A stretch of DNA of 64,000 nt from Ruegeria sp. SCSIO 43209 (GCF_019904295.1 NZ_CP065359.1:397001-461000); one strand, 5' to 3'. Numbered from the stretch's first letter, positions 18,833-28,028 are shown. Made by a program: numbers and translations. The notes: generated from the letters alone by a model not told the origin.

Positions 18833-20518
18833 ATGAATAATCGTTTGCGTAAGATCACCATCGTGGGTGGTGGTACGGCGGGTTGGATGACTGCGCTGAT
18901 CCTGGACATGGTGTTCTCCCGCACGTCAGCACCCAAGGATCGCCCACGCATTTGCTTGATCGAAAGCCCCAACATCTCGACTGTGGGTGTCGGTGAAGCG
19001 ACGGTGCCGCGTATGCCGGTCACGCTCCGTCAGGCGGGTATCTCAGAGCGGGATTTCTTCCACGAAACCAACGCATCGTTCAAGTTGGGAGTTAAGTTCT
19101 GCAATTGGAACAACGACGCCAAGGGCAATCGGATCGACTACGTAAACCCGTTTGCCCATGGTCAATTGCTGGAGGGGTTGGAGGCTGCCGAGTATTTTCT
19201 GCGTTTTGGTAACGGGGATCGGGATTTCACGCAGTCAATCTCACCGCATGATGATCTGGCCCGGTTGTGCAAGGGTGCGCGTCCTTTGGGTGCACCTGAA
19301 TTCGAGCAGCGGTTCGGCTATGCTTATCATCTGGATGCCGTGAAGTTTGCGGGCATGCTAACAAAGGTCTGCGCCAAGCGCGGCGTAGAGCATATTCAAG
19401 ACGAAGTGCAATCGGTCGAATTGGACGAGCAGGGCAATGTCAGTCACCTGATGTTAGAGCGCAAGGGACGCCATGACATTGAGATGGTCATAGATTGCAC
19501 CGGCTTCCGGGGGTTGATCATCAATCAAGCGTTGGGCGAGCCGTTCATGGATTACTCGGACTACTTGCCCAACGACCGTGCCATGGCCTTGCAGATCGAG
19601 CACCCTAACCCCGAAAAGATCGAAAGCGTTACACGCTCGACCGCGCTTGGTGCGGGTTGGACGTGGCGTGTGCCGCTCTACAATCGTGTAGGTACGGGAT
19701 ATGTGTATTCATCCGCGCATCGGACCGATGATCAGGCGGCGGACGAATATCTTGACTGGTTGGGCGACAGCGGCAAGGGGCTGACACCGCGCGTGATCCC
19801 CATGCGTGTTGGTCGTGTCCGCAATGCCTGGGTTAAGAACTGCTTGGCGATCGGTTTGTCTGGTGGATTTATCGAACCGCTTGAAAGTACCGCGATCCAC
19901 ATGATCGATCACGCGATCCGCTGGTTTGCCGAGCATCTGCCGACCCGCGATATCGAGCCCGCGCTGCGCAACCGATATAACCGGCAGATGAACAAGCTTT
20001 ATGACGAGGTACTGGATTTTATCTGCCTGCACTACCGGTTGGGTAACCGCACCGATGATCAATATTGGATCGACGCCCGCACCGAGATGAAGATTCCGGA
20101 TCGGTTGGCCGAGAACCTTGAGCTGTGGCAGCATCGTCTGCCGATGGAACACGATATCGAGTTTGCGACGCTGTTCAATTTCCGCGTCTATCAGACGGTT
20201 CTTCTGGGCAAACAGGTGTATGATACGGGCTATGGCGAAGGTATCCGTGATCGTCTGCGACCGCTGAAGAAACCGATTTGGTTCCAGTGGTGGAAGGGGG
20301 CAAAAATGGACCTTGCGCAGATCCTCAAGACCATGCCGGATCACAAAACCCTGCTGCGAGATATCCGGGGCGAGTTGGAGAAGCCTGCCTTTGGCAAGGC
20401 CGCAATGGGGCAGCCGACTGTCGCAATGCCGGGCGCGAAACCGGCACCCGTGGTGATCGAGAACATGCCAAACCTCGCTGAGATTCAAAGCGGCAAGAAG
20501 GATCTGCAACTGTTCTAG
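18833..20518 (+). CDS. Flavin-dependent tryptophan halogenase family protein
   Basis: A 561-residue FAD-binding protein of the PrnA/RebH family. The FAD loop is GGGTAGWM (about 12-19), followed by GVGEATVPRMP, the conserved Lys in FKLGVKFCNW (Lys84 by position), the halogenase motif GWTWRVP (275-281) and EPLESTAIHM (348-357) with the Glu that pairs with the Lys. Family members use FADH2, oxygen and chloride or bromide to make hypohalous acid that halogenates an aromatic substrate. It is slightly longer than PrnA, with a Pro/Ala-rich tail. No flavin reductase, peptide synthetase or transporter is near, so its substrate is unknown and it may act with a reductase encoded elsewhere. Confidence 0.85.
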   Translation: MNNRLRKITIVGGGTAGWMTALILDMVFSRTSAPKDRPRICLIESPNISTVGVGEATVPRMPVTLRQAGISERDFFHETNASFKLGVKFCNWNNDAKGNRIDYVNPFAHGQLLEGLEAAEYFLRFGNGDRDFTQSISPHDDLARLCKGARPLGAPEFEQRFGYAYHLDAVKFAGMLTKVCAKRGVEHIQDEVQSVELDEQGNVSHLMLERKGRHDIEMVIDCTGFRGLIINQALGEPFMDYSDYLPNDRAMALQIEHPNPEKIESVTRSTALGAGWTWRVPLYNRVGTGYVYSSAHRTDDQAADEYLDWLGDSGKGLTPRVIPMRVGRVRNAWVKNCLAIGLSGGFIEPLESTAIHMIDHAIRWFAEHLPTRDIEPALRNRYNRQMNKLYDEVLDFICLHYRLGNRTDDQYWIDARTEMKIPDRLAENLELWQHRLPMEHDIEFATLFNFRVYQTVLLGKQVYDTGYGEGIRDRLRPLKKPIWFQWWKGAKMDLAQILKTMPDHKTLLRDIRGELEKPAFGKAAMGQPTVAMPGAKPAPVVIENMPNLAEIQSGKKDLQLF

Positions 20519-20640
20519 CGCCGCATGGTATCATTCGGCAGAACTGACAAAGAAGGCCGGGGATCGGATCGCGTTTGCTTCGATGCCCGGACCCGATGTT
20601 CGGATTTTGTGGGATTGGCCAGTGTTTAAGGGCTTTGCTC

Positions 20641-20669
20641 TTGCACATGACACGGAATCCGCCTATACG
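20641..20669 (+). promoter_or_regulatory. Predicted sigma-70-type promoter upstream of rpsA
   Basis: TTGCAC and TATACG are separated by exactly 17 bases. Transcription would start near 20676 and run into the hairpin at 20718-20739 before reaching rpsA. Confidence 0.45.
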
Positions 20670-20717
20670 CGCGCTGTCTGAACAAGGGCGGTTAACGTCC
20701 GGATGACGTATCTGAGC

Positions 20718-20750
20718 AGGGCCGGGTTACCTCGGCCCTTTGTGTTTGTT
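20718..20750 (+). terminator. Terminator-like hairpin or attenuator before rpsA
   Basis: AGGGCCG / CGGCCCT forms a 7-bp stem with an eight-base loop and is followed by TTTGTGTTTGTT. It may end the halogenase transcript, a short RNA started at about 20676, or act as an rpsA attenuator. Confidence 0.5.
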
Positions 20751-20854
20751 AGCTCGGGCGCGTTCTGGATCACGCATTCAGGCATCATGAAACAAGACCG
20801 GCGGAGACAACCGCTCGGCCAGCAAAAACGTTATGTAAAGGAAAACAACGCCAC

Positions 20855-22531
20855 ATGGCTAACGCATCCATGGAGGAATTCGAAGCCCTCCTGAATGAAA
20901 GCTTCGAAATGGACACGCCCGAAGAGGGTTCTGTTGTCAAAGGCAAGGTTCTGGCGATCGAAGCCGGCCAAGCCATCATCGACGTAGGCTACAAAATGGA
21001 AGGCCGCGTTGATCTGAAAGAATTCGCAAATCCCGGCGAAGCCCCTGAAATCGCTGTAGGCGACGAGGTCGAAGTGTACCTGCGCGCCGCAGAAAACGCC
21101 CGTGGCGAAGCCGTCATCTCGCGCGAGATGGCCCGCCGTGAAGAGGCATGGGACCGTCTGGAAAAAGCATATGCCGACGACCAGCGCGTCGAAGGTGCAA
21201 TCTTTGGTCGCGTCAAAGGTGGCTTCACCGTCGATCTGGGTGGCGCAGTTGCGTTCCTGCCCGGCTCGCAGGTTGACGTTCGCCCCGTGCGCGACGCTGG
21301 CCCGCTGATGGGTCTGAAGCAGCCGTTCCAGATTCTGAAAATGGACCGCCGCCGTGGCAACATCGTTGTTTCGCGTCGCGCTATCCTGGAAGAATCGCGT
21401 GCCGAACAGCGTGCCGAAGTCATCGGCAACCTGTCCGAAGGTCAGACCGTCGAGGGTGTCGTCAAGAACATCACCGAATACGGTGCATTCGTTGATCTGG
21501 GCGGCGTTGACGGCCTGCTGCACGTCACCGACATGGCATGGCGCCGTGTGAACCACCCGTCCGAGATCCTGACGATCGGCGAAACCATCAAGGTTCAGGT
21601 CATCAAGATCAACAAAGAGACCCACCGCATCAGCCTGGGCATGAAGCAGCTGCAGGAAGATCCGTGGGATCTGGTTGCTGCGAAATACCCGCTGGGCTCG
21701 GTCCATCAGGGTCGCGTCACCAACATCACCGACTACGGCGCGTTCGTCGAGCTGGAAGCCGGTGTCGAAGGTCTGGTTCACGTGTCCGAGATGTCCTGGA
21801 CCAAGAAAAACGTCCACCCCGGCAAGATCGTTTCGACCAGCCAGGAAGTCGACGTCATGGTTCTGGAAATCGACGGCGCCAAGCGTCGCGTGTCTCTGGG
21901 CCTGAAGCAGACCCAGCGCAACCCATGGGAAGTGTTTGCAGAAACGCACCCCGAGGGCACCGAGGTCGAAGGCGAAGTCAAGAACATCACCGAATTCGGT
22001 CTGTTCATTGGCCTCGAAGGCGACATCGACGGCATGGTTCACCTGTCCGACCTGTCCTGGGACGAGCGTGGCGAAGATGCGATCCAGAACTACCGCAAAG
22101 GCGACATGGTTTCGGCCGTCGTCTCGGAAGTTGACGTTGAGAAAGAGCGTATCTCGCTGTCGATCAAAGCCCTGGGCGGTGACAAGTTCGCTGAAGCCGT
22201 GGGCGGCGTGAAGCGTGGTTCGGTCATCACCGTCGAAGTGACCGCGATCGAAGATGGCGGCATCGAGGTCGAGTACGAAGGCATGAAGTCGTTCATCCGA
22301 CGTTCGGACCTGTCGCGTGACCGTGCTGAGCAGCGCCCCGAGCGTTTCTCGGTCGGCGACAAGGTCGACGTCCGCGTCACCAACGTCGACAGCAAGACCC
22401 GCCGTCTGGGCCTGTCGATCAAGGCACGTGAGATCGCCGAAGAGAAAGAGGCCGTGGAACAGTACGGTTCTTCCGACTCGGGCGCGTCGCTGGGTGATAT
22501 CCTGGGTGCAGCACTGAAGTCGGGCGACTAA
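20855..22531 (+). CDS. rpsA: 30S ribosomal protein S1
   Basis: A 558-residue protein of six S1 (OB-fold) repeats. The repeated units are easy to see as VVKNITEYGAFVDLGGVDGL, VTNITDYGAFVELEAGVEGL and VKNITEFGLFIGLEGDIDGM, each followed by HV/HLS(D/E)(M/L)SW. S1 binds mRNA and brings it to the 30S subunit. Codon use is strongly biased, as expected for a highly expressed gene, which also leaves long meaningless antisense frames. A terminator follows at 22561. Confidence 0.98.
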   Translation: MANASMEEFEALLNESFEMDTPEEGSVVKGKVLAIEAGQAIIDVGYKMEGRVDLKEFANPGEAPEIAVGDEVEVYLRAAENARGEAVISREMARREEAWDRLEKAYADDQRVEGAIFGRVKGGFTVDLGGAVAFLPGSQVDVRPVRDAGPLMGLKQPFQILKMDRRRGNIVVSRRAILEESRAEQRAEVIGNLSEGQTVEGVVKNITEYGAFVDLGGVDGLLHVTDMAWRRVNHPSEILTIGETIKVQVIKINKETHRISLGMKQLQEDPWDLVAAKYPLGSVHQGRVTNITDYGAFVELEAGVEGLVHVSEMSWTKKNVHPGKIVSTSQEVDVMVLEIDGAKRRVSLGLKQTQRNPWEVFAETHPEGTEVEGEVKNITEFGLFIGLEGDIDGMVHLSDLSWDERGEDAIQNYRKGDMVSAVVSEVDVEKERISLSIKALGGDKFAEAVGGVKRGSVITVEVTAIEDGGIEVEYEGMKSFIRRSDLSRDRAEQRPERFSVGDKVDVRVTNVDSKTRRLGLSIKAREIAEEKEAVEQYGSSDSGASLGDILGAALKSGD

Positions 22532-22560
22532 GTCCGGGGCGTATCCCAAACATGAAATTC

Positions 22561-22590
22561 GGCCTCGCACCATGGTGCGGGGCCGTTTTT
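22561..22590 (+). terminator. Intrinsic terminator after rpsA
   Basis: GGCCTCGCACCA / TGGTGCGGGGCC is a 12-bp self-complementary hairpin with one G-U pair, followed by GTTTTTG. Confidence 0.88.
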
Positions 22591-22801
22591 GTTGCGAATC
22601 AATATCTTCCAAATAGTCGGCTTAATTTGCCTATCGTTCGCGCATGAAGTGTGGAAATCAGGCCAACGGGCAAAAATTCGCGTGAGATTGTCGCAAAATG
22701 CCGCCTTTGCTGGCAGAGTATCCGTTCCCCCGATCCGGGTTTTTTCCTATACTGTCAGAACTATAGGCTTGTCACATCGTCCGCCTGGGAGGGTATTGCG
22801 T

Positions 22802-23086
22802 ATGATCCGTTCAGAATTGATTCAGAAAATTGCCGACGAAAACCCGCATCTCTATCAACGCGACGTCGAGCGGATCGTGAATACCGTTTTTGAAGAAGTG
22901 ACCGACGCCATGGCACGCGGCGACCGCGTAGAGCTGCGCGGTTTCGGCGCGTTTTCGGTGAAAAAGCGTGACGCACGTGTAGGCCGCAATCCCCGCACCG
23001 GTGAAACTGTGCAGGTTGAAGAAAAATGTGTTCCATTTTTCAAAACTGGCAAGTTGCTAAGGGACCGTTTGAACGGTAAAGCCTAG
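22802..23086 (+). CDS. ihfB: Integration host factor subunit beta
   Basis: A 94-residue DNA-bending protein. [20 protein letters not shown] opens the family, and [20 protein letters not shown] is the HU/IHF signature with the DNA-intercalating Pro in the arm. GGGAGGG lies about six bases before the ATG at 22802. It follows rpsA as in most Proteobacteria and is separated from it by a terminator and 270 bp that must carry its own promoter. Confidence 0.96.
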   Translation: MIRSELIQKIADENPHLYQRDVERIVNTVFEEVTDAMARGDRVELRGFGAFSVKKRDARVGRNPRTGETVQVEEKCVPFFKTGKLLRDRLNGKA

Positions 23087-23090
23087 CCTC

Positions 23091-23444
23091 ATGATGCGCT
23101 ACATTCGTTATGCTTTTCTGGCTGCATTGGGGATCGTTCTGGTCTCGGTTTCGCTGGCCAATCGCCAAATTGTTGAACTTAAGCTTATGCCGGATGCTTT
23201 GTCCGAGTTGCTGGGGTTCAACCTGTCAACCTCCTTGCCGCTGTTTCTGGTCGTGCTGGGTGGGGTTGTTGCCGGCCTGGTCATCGGCTTCCTGTGGGAA
23301 TGGCTGCGCGAGCATAAGCACCGCAAGGATGTGACCGTGAAGCAAGGCGAAGTGCGCAAACTTGAGCGTGAAGTTAAGAAGCTCAAGAAAAAGCAGAATG
23401 AAGGTCAGGATGATGTGCTGGCCATTCTGGATGAGGCAAGCTGA
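23091..23444 (+). CDS. lapA: LapA-domain inner membrane protein (DUF1049)
   Basis: A 117-residue protein with two membrane helices (AFLAALGIVLVSVSLAN and LFLVVLGGVVAGLVIGFLW) and a cytoplasmic coiled coil rich in Lys/Glu. E. coli LapA works with LapB in control of lipopolysaccharide synthesis. Only four bases separate it from ihfB, so the two are co-transcribed, an arrangement conserved in Rhodobacterales. The partner lapB is not in view. Confidence 0.8.
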   Translation: MMRYIRYAFLAALGIVLVSVSLANRQIVELKLMPDALSELLGFNLSTSLPLFLVVLGGVVAGLVIGFLWEWLREHKHRKDVTVKQGEVRKLEREVKKLKKKQNEGQDDVLAILDEAS

Positions 23445-23453
23445 GGCCCTACG

Positions 23454-24098
23454 ATGCCCGCTGATATCCGAGTTAAAATCTGCGGCCTGACCGCCCCTGA
23501 CCACGTGCGCGCTGCTGTGGATGCGGGCGCGGGTTATGTTGGTTTTGTGTTTTTCCCCAAATCCCCGCGGCATGTTGAGCCCCAGACAGCTGCGACATTG
23601 GCACAGGAGGTGCCTGCGGGCGTCGCCAAGGTGGCGCTGACAGTGAATGCGACGGACGAGGATTTGGATCACATTCTTTCGATCGTGCCTCTGGATATGT
23701 TGCAACTGCATGGCAAAGAAAGTCCTGAGCGTGTGCAGCAAGTGCGAGACCACTTCGGCCTGCCAGTAATGAAGGCCATTGGTGTGGCCGAGGCCGAAGA
23801 CCTCGCGGCCATCGATCTCTATTCAGATGTGGCGGATCAGCTGTTGATCGACGCAAAGCCACCGCGAAACGCGGAGCTGCCTGGTGGTAACGGTTTGTCT
23901 TTTGATTGGCGCCTGCTGGCAGGTCGTAAATACTGGCGTAGGCCATGGATGCTGGCCGGAGGTCTGACCCCTGACAATGTCGCAGAAGCGGTGCGAATGA
24001 CCGGCGCACAGCAGGTGGATGTCTCATCCGGCGTCGAAAGCTCTCCGGGTGTCAAGGATGCCGGGCTGATCCGCGCCTTTATCGACGCGGCAAGTTGA
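23454..24098 (+). CDS. trpF: Phosphoribosylanthranilate isomerase
   Basis: A 214-residue TIM barrel catalysing the third step from chorismate to tryptophan. [15 protein letters not shown] at the N terminus has the catalytic Cys, and [19 protein letters not shown], and [12 protein letters not shown] mark the phosphate and substrate sites. It sits nine bases after lapA and 45 bp before the next gene, so it reads as part of the ihfB-lapA transcript instead of a trp operon. Confidence 0.95.
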   Translation: MPADIRVKICGLTAPDHVRAAVDAGAGYVGFVFFPKSPRHVEPQTAATLAQEVPAGVAKVALTVNATDEDLDHILSIVPLDMLQLHGKESPERVQQVRDHFGLPVMKAIGVAEAEDLAAIDLYSDVADQLLIDAKPPRNAELPGGNGLSFDWRLLAGRKYWRRPWMLAGGLTPDNVAEAVRMTGAQQVDVSSGVESSPGVKDAGLIRAFIDAAS

Positions 24099-24143
24099 TC
24101 TGATACGCACGAACCTGCGTATCTCCTCAAAATGGGGGAGAGC

Positions 24144-24479
24144 ATGCTGGCAGTGATCGGCGGAGTTTCACTTAAACGATGGTATCACGGGCCCGAGTTC
24201 TTCTGGCGCGCTCATCAGTCCTTGCGGCAGGCACGCGGTGACGCGCTGTGCCTGCATGCCGAGGTATTTGTGCGTCAAGGCTGTTATTTTTCATACACAG
24301 TCTGGCATGATGTCGAAGCTATGCTGACATTCGCACATTCCGGCCCTCATCGCCGTGTAGTACGCGCGTCGACCCGTCTGGCCGATATCAATGTGTTCTG
24401 TCAATTTCCCTGCATTGCTGTTCCAAGTCGAGTTCAGGCACTTCAGGTGTGGGAACAGCGCGCTCAGGCGGCGGAATGA
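24144..24479 (+). CDS. Small dimeric alpha/beta-barrel-like protein of unknown function
   Basis: A 111-residue protein starting MLAVIGGVSLKRWYHGPEFF. The strand-helix pattern, with SYTVWHDVEAMLTFAHSGPH, is that of monooxygenase-like or DUF3291-like ferredoxin folds, in which a W..D...L..F..S..H element closes the active site. The start at 24144 is preferred because the GGGGGAG ribosome site overlaps the only other ATG (24132). It lies between trpF and trpB on the same strand. Function is not known; enzyme activity on a small hydrophobic substrate is a family-level guess. Confidence 0.6.
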   Translation: MLAVIGGVSLKRWYHGPEFFWRAHQSLRQARGDALCLHAEVFVRQGCYFSYTVWHDVEAMLTFAHSGPHRRVVRASTRLADINVFCQFPCIAVPSRVQALQVWEQRAQAAE

Positions 24480-24546
24480 TACGTTTTGCGATGGCAAATC
24501 ACTCCGTCACCTCCTATGAACATCGGGTACGACGAGGGAGACTTCC

Positions 24547-25794
24547 ATGGCCAACGATCTTTTTAATTCCTTCATGTCCGGCCCCGATGAACAAGGCCGC
24601 TTTGGCATCTTCGGCGGGCGCTTTGTCAGCGAAACGCTGATGCCGCTGATCCTGTCACTGGAAGAGGAATATGACAAAGCCAAGGATGACCCCACATTTT
24701 GGGCCGAGATGGACGATCTGTGGGCAAACTACGTGGGTCGCCCTTCGCCGCTCTACTACGCGGAACGCCTGACCGAACATCTGGGCGGCGCAAAGATTTA
24801 CTTGAAGCGTGACGAACTGAACCACACCGGCGCGCATAAGATCAACAATGTGCTGGGCCAGATCATTCTGGCGCGGCGCATGGGAAAGACCCGGATCATC
24901 GCCGAGACCGGGGCAGGGCAGCACGGCGTGGCCACAGCCACCGTCTGCGCCAAATTCGGCCTGAAGTGCATTGTCTACATGGGTGCCCATGATGTTCAGC
25001 GCCAGGCCCCGAACGTGTTCCGCATGCGCCTGCTGGGAGCCGAAGTGATCCCGGTGACATCCGGCAGGGGTACGCTGAAAGATGCGATGAACGACGCTCT
25101 GCGCGACTGGGTGACCAATGTGCGCGATACCTTTTACTGCATCGGCACCGTTGCTGGCCCGCATCCTTACCCGGCGATGGTACGCGACTTCCAGTCGATC
25201 ATCGGCAAGGAAGCCAAGGAACAGATGCAAAAGGCCGAGGGCCGTCTGCCCGACACCATCATCGCCGCCATCGGAGGTGGTTCGAATGCGATGGGCCTGT
25301 TCTACCCGTTCCTCGACGACAAGGATGTGAATATCATCGGTGTTGAAGCGGGCGGCAAGGGCGTGAACGAGAAGATGGAGCATTGCGCCTCATTGACTGG
25401 AGGTCGTCCGGGCGTGCTGCACGGCAACCGCACCTATCTGCTGCAGGATGATGACGGGCAGATTCTCGAAGGCTATTCGATCTCGGCCGGTCTGGACTAT
25501 CCGGGCATTGGCCCCGAGCATTCCTGGCTGCACGACATCGGTCGCGCGAACTACGTCTCGATCACGGATAAAGAAGCGCTTGAAGCGTTCCAGTTGTGCT
25601 GCGCCACCGAGGGAATCATCCCTGCGCTGGAGCCCTGCCATGCGCTGGCGCATGTTATGAAAATCGCGCCGGAATTGCCCAAGGACCACCTGATCTGCAT
25701 GAATATGTGTGGCCGGGGGGATAAGGATGTGCAGACCGTCGCACGGTACCTGAACTTTGATATGTCGGATACCGAAGGTCGCGCAGCGGACTGA
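24547..25794 (+). CDS. trpB: Tryptophan synthase beta chain
   Basis: A 415-residue PLP enzyme joining indole and serine. The PLP Lys is Lys98 in [11 protein letters not shown], the TrpB1 family signature; the Gly-rich phosphate site is [15 protein letters not shown] ([13 protein letters not shown]) and GRGDKD lies near the C terminus. GAGGGAG precedes the ATG. The alpha chain gene is not next to it but 5.4 kb away on the other strand. Confidence 0.97.
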   Translation: MANDLFNSFMSGPDEQGRFGIFGGRFVSETLMPLILSLEEEYDKAKDDPTFWAEMDDLWANYVGRPSPLYYAERLTEHLGGAKIYLKRDELNHTGAHKINNVLGQIILARRMGKTRIIAETGAGQHGVATATVCAKFGLKCIVYMGAHDVQRQAPNVFRMRLLGAEVIPVTSGRGTLKDAMNDALRDWVTNVRDTFYCIGTVAGPHPYPAMVRDFQSIIGKEAKEQMQKAEGRLPDTIIAAIGGGSNAMGLFYPFLDDKDVNIIGVEAGGKGVNEKMEHCASLTGGRPGVLHGNRTYLLQDDDGQILEGYSISAGLDYPGIGPEHSWLHDIGRANYVSITDKEALEAFQLCCATEGIIPALEPCHALAHVMKIAPELPKDHLICMNMCGRGDKDVQTVARYLNFDMSDTEGRAAD

Positions 25795-25845
25795 TTAGGC
25801 CTAACAGGCTTTGCGCCTTTGAGGAACTGTGCCAGTTTGCATTGC

Positions 25846-26478
25846 ATGTGCAGTGTTTCCTCAAAGGCCGGGCCCGACCGGCTTGATCAGAAATACGATC
25901 ATGCCGCTCCGGGCTGGGCAGACAAGATGCGTCTGCTGGGGTATTTCGATGCCTATCTGGGTTTTCTGTCCTCGGACCCGCAGGTTGAATTGGGCCGTAA
26001 CGCACTGGATATCGGGTGCGGTACGGGAGCCTTTGCCGAAGCACGCGCCGTGATCCGGCGCGAAGGGCATGTGACGCTTTTGGAACCTTCGGCCCGAATG
26101 CTACAACTGGCAGGGTCAGCGTTGCAACGGCGCGGAGGAAACGCCGAGACTGTCCAATCGCGCTTGGAAGAGTTCCATCCGGCATCCCGTTTTGACTGCC
26201 TGTTGGCTGCGCATGTTCTGGAGCATTGCGTTGATCCGATAGATGCTTTGCGCCGCATGCGCGATCTGGCTGAACCGGGTGCAACGCTTTGGTTGGTTGT
26301 CAGCAAGCCACATTGGTGTAATGCGATCATCTGGTTCCAATGGCGGCACCGAACCTATCGACCGGATATTGTGGCGGAGATGCTCGCGCGTTCGGGCTGG
26401 GATCTGCAGGCCGAGCATGGCTTTCCAACCGGGCCGCCGTCGCGCACGTCTCGCGGATATCGGGCGATCGCCATCTAG
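25846..26478 (+). CDS. Class I SAM-dependent methyltransferase
   Basis: About 210 residues. The SAM site is NALDIGCGTGAFAEA (motif I), then VTLLEPSARML (motif II) and FDCLLAAHVLEHCVDPIDAL (post-II), a layout of UbiE/BioC-like small-molecule methyltransferases. The start is uncertain: ATG 25846 or a TTG at 25819. No acceptor is evident. It is 51 bp after trpB and ends with its stop codon overlapping the stop of the convergent DUF2237 gene. Confidence 0.75.
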   Translation: MCSVSSKAGPDRLDQKYDHAAPGWADKMRLLGYFDAYLGFLSSDPQVELGRNALDIGCGTGAFAEARAVIRREGHVTLLEPSARMLQLAGSALQRRGGNAETVQSRLEEFHPASRFDCLLAAHVLEHCVDPIDALRRMRDLAEPGATLWLVVSKPHWCNAIIWFQWRHRTYRPDIVAEMLARSGWDLQAEHGFPTGPPSRTSRGYRAIAI

Positions 26479-26855
26479 TGCTCGTCTTCAGCGCGCTGCA
26501 TTTTTAGAATATGGAGAGGTACGATATCCAGCGCCCTCTGGTGCGTGGCTTCAAGGTGCACCTTGGGCGCGCATCCCTCGTCATGGGCTTGCAAAAAGCG
26601 CCCCGCACACAAGCACCAGCGATCACCAGGCTTGAGCCCAGGAAAATCGAATTCAGGCCGGGGTGTGCTCAGGTCATTTCCGACATATTTCGAATATGCC
26701 AGAAACTCTGCCGTCATCACGGCGCAGACCGTATGGCTTCCCTGATCCTCGGGGCAGGTGTTGCAGGCACCGTCGCGAAAGAAACCGGTTAATGGTTTGC
26801 GCGAACAGGGCGCGAGCACGCCGCCCAGAACATTGATGCTGTCTTGCTTCTGCAT
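26475..26855 (-). CDS. DUF2237 family protein
   Basis: A 126-residue cytoplasmic protein recognised by NVLGGVLAPCSRKPLTGFFR, NTCPEDQGSHTVCAVMTAEF and GDRWCLCAGRF, which recur throughout DUF2237. Five conserved cysteines suggest metal binding but no function is established. It lies nine bases after the serine hydrolase gene and probably shares its transcript. Confidence 0.85.
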   Translation of the reverse strand: MQKQDSINVLGGVLAPCSRKPLTGFFRDGACNTCPEDQGSHTVCAVMTAEFLAYSKYVGNDLSTPRPEFDFPGLKPGDRWCLCAGRFLQAHDEGCAPKVHLEATHQRALDIVPLHILKMQRAEDEH

Positions 26856-26864
26856 GATGGTATC

Positions 26865-28028
26865 TTACAGGCTTCGCGCAATTTTGCGGAATATTTCTAT
26901 GTTCTGCTCACCGACACCGGGTTCGCGGAACTTTCGGTCTGCGCCCGTCGTGACAATCAGAACACCACGTGGCTGGTCGAAGTAAATGTACTGCCCATAC
27001 ACGCCCCGCGCCATGAATTCACCTTCGTGGGCACCGATCGGAATCCACCATTGATAGCCATACCCTATCTTGCCCGGTTCGGTCGGTGCGCTTGGCCAAG
27101 TAGCGGCGTCGATCCAATCCGCGGGTACAATCTGCCGTCCATCGCGTTCGCCATCCTGCAAAATCAACTGCCCGAACCGGGCAAAATCGCGCGTTGTGAA
27201 GTTGAGACCGCCCAACACAAATGCAACGCCTGCTCCATCGGTGATGTAATAACCTTCTCGCTCCAACCCCAGCGGTGCGATCACTTTCTCGGTCAGTAAC
27301 TCTGCAACGCTGCGTCCTGTTGCCCCCCGGATGACCATTCCGATCACATGAGTATCGATCGACACATATTGCCATGTTTCACCCGGCGCGACGAAACTGT
27401 CCCTCAACGAAGCCGCGAAGTCGTCCAGTTCACCTCCCAGCGCCACGACGCGGCCCATGCGATTGATGTCGGAATTATAGTCCAGATAATCCTCGTCAAA
27501 GGTCACGCCGCTGGCCATGTTCAACACGTTGCGGATCGTGGCGGTCTCATAGGCGCTGCCCTTGAGGTCGGGTGCGTATTGCACAACCGGATCGTCGAGC
27601 GAATTGATCGCGCCTTCATCCAGCAAAATGCCGAACAAGGCAGACAAATAGCTTTTAGCAATTGACCAGGAGATCCTGCGATCATCCGGCCCGGTGTCCA
27701 GATAGTATTCTTCGAAACGAATTTCTCCGTCCTGCATCACCAACAGGGATGTTACCGAGCGATCTTCGATCCACTGGTCTGTTCCATCGGGAAGATCGAA
27801 GCCGGGCCCATACGGCAGCTCCCAGGTCGGGCCATTGCCACGCGGCAGAGTGACCGTCAGAAAGGGTTCGTCCATATTCGAAAAGTTGTGGACGATCTTT
27901 TCTTCTGAAAACAGCGAATTCACCGCCATCAGGCGTTGGATTTCCTCGCGTTTCCAAAATCCGACAACCGCCGCTGCCAATGCCAAGGTCAACAGGATAC
28001 GCAGCAGCCATCTGAGCGCTGTTTTCAT
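26865..28028 (-). CDS. Serine hydrolase of the beta-lactamase/6-aminohexanoate-hydrolase family
   Basis: A 387-residue protein anchored or exported by an N-terminal helix (LLRILLTLALAAAVVGFW). The Ser-x-x-Lys nucleophile motif is SIAK in SWSIAKSYLSALFG, and VSIDTHVIG occupies the Tyr-x-Asn region as YVS. The C-terminal box is MARGVYGQYIYFD instead of a canonical Lys-Thr-Gly. This fits the class C-related esterase/amidase group, not a true antibiotic resistance enzyme. GGGAGG precedes the ATG. Confidence 0.82.
   Translation of the reverse strand: MKTALRWLLRILLTLALAAAVVGFWKREEIQRLMAVNSLFSEEKIVHNFSNMDEPFLTVTLPRGNGPTWELPYGPGFDLPDGTDQWIEDRSVTSLLVMQDGEIRFEEYYLDTGPDDRRISWSIAKSYLSALFGILLDEGAINSLDDPVVQYAPDLKGSAYETATIRNVLNMASGVTFDEDYLDYNSDINRMGRVVALGGELDDFAASLRDSFVAPGETWQYVSIDTHVIGMVIRGATGRSVAELLTEKVIAPLGLEREGYYITDGAGVAFVLGGLNFTTRDFARFGQLILQDGERDGRQIVPADWIDAATWPSAPTEPGKIGYGYQWWIPIGAHEGEFMARGVYGQYIYFDQPRGVLIVTTGADRKFREPGVGEQNIEIFRKIARSL

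Larger units (their letters stand above)
20519..20854 (+). other. 336-bp gap between the halogenase gene and rpsA
   Basis: I see no coding frame with a ribosome site here. It contains a promoter-like pair (20641-20669), a terminator-like hairpin (20718-20750) and the rpsA leader with AAGGA before the start codon. Confidence 0.6.

Noticed and set aside
20831..22612. A 590-codon open frame antisense to rpsA
   Set aside because: It mirrors the biased codon use of rpsA, has no ribosome site, and its composition (runs of Asp, Phe, Val) is a complement artefact.
24099..24546. Tryptophan attenuator before trpB
   Set aside because: No Trp-rich leader peptide or alternative hairpin pair; the interval encodes another protein.
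26865..28028. Antibiotic-resistance beta-lactamase
   Set aside because: The YxN and KTG boxes are not canonical; the family is mostly esterases and amidases.
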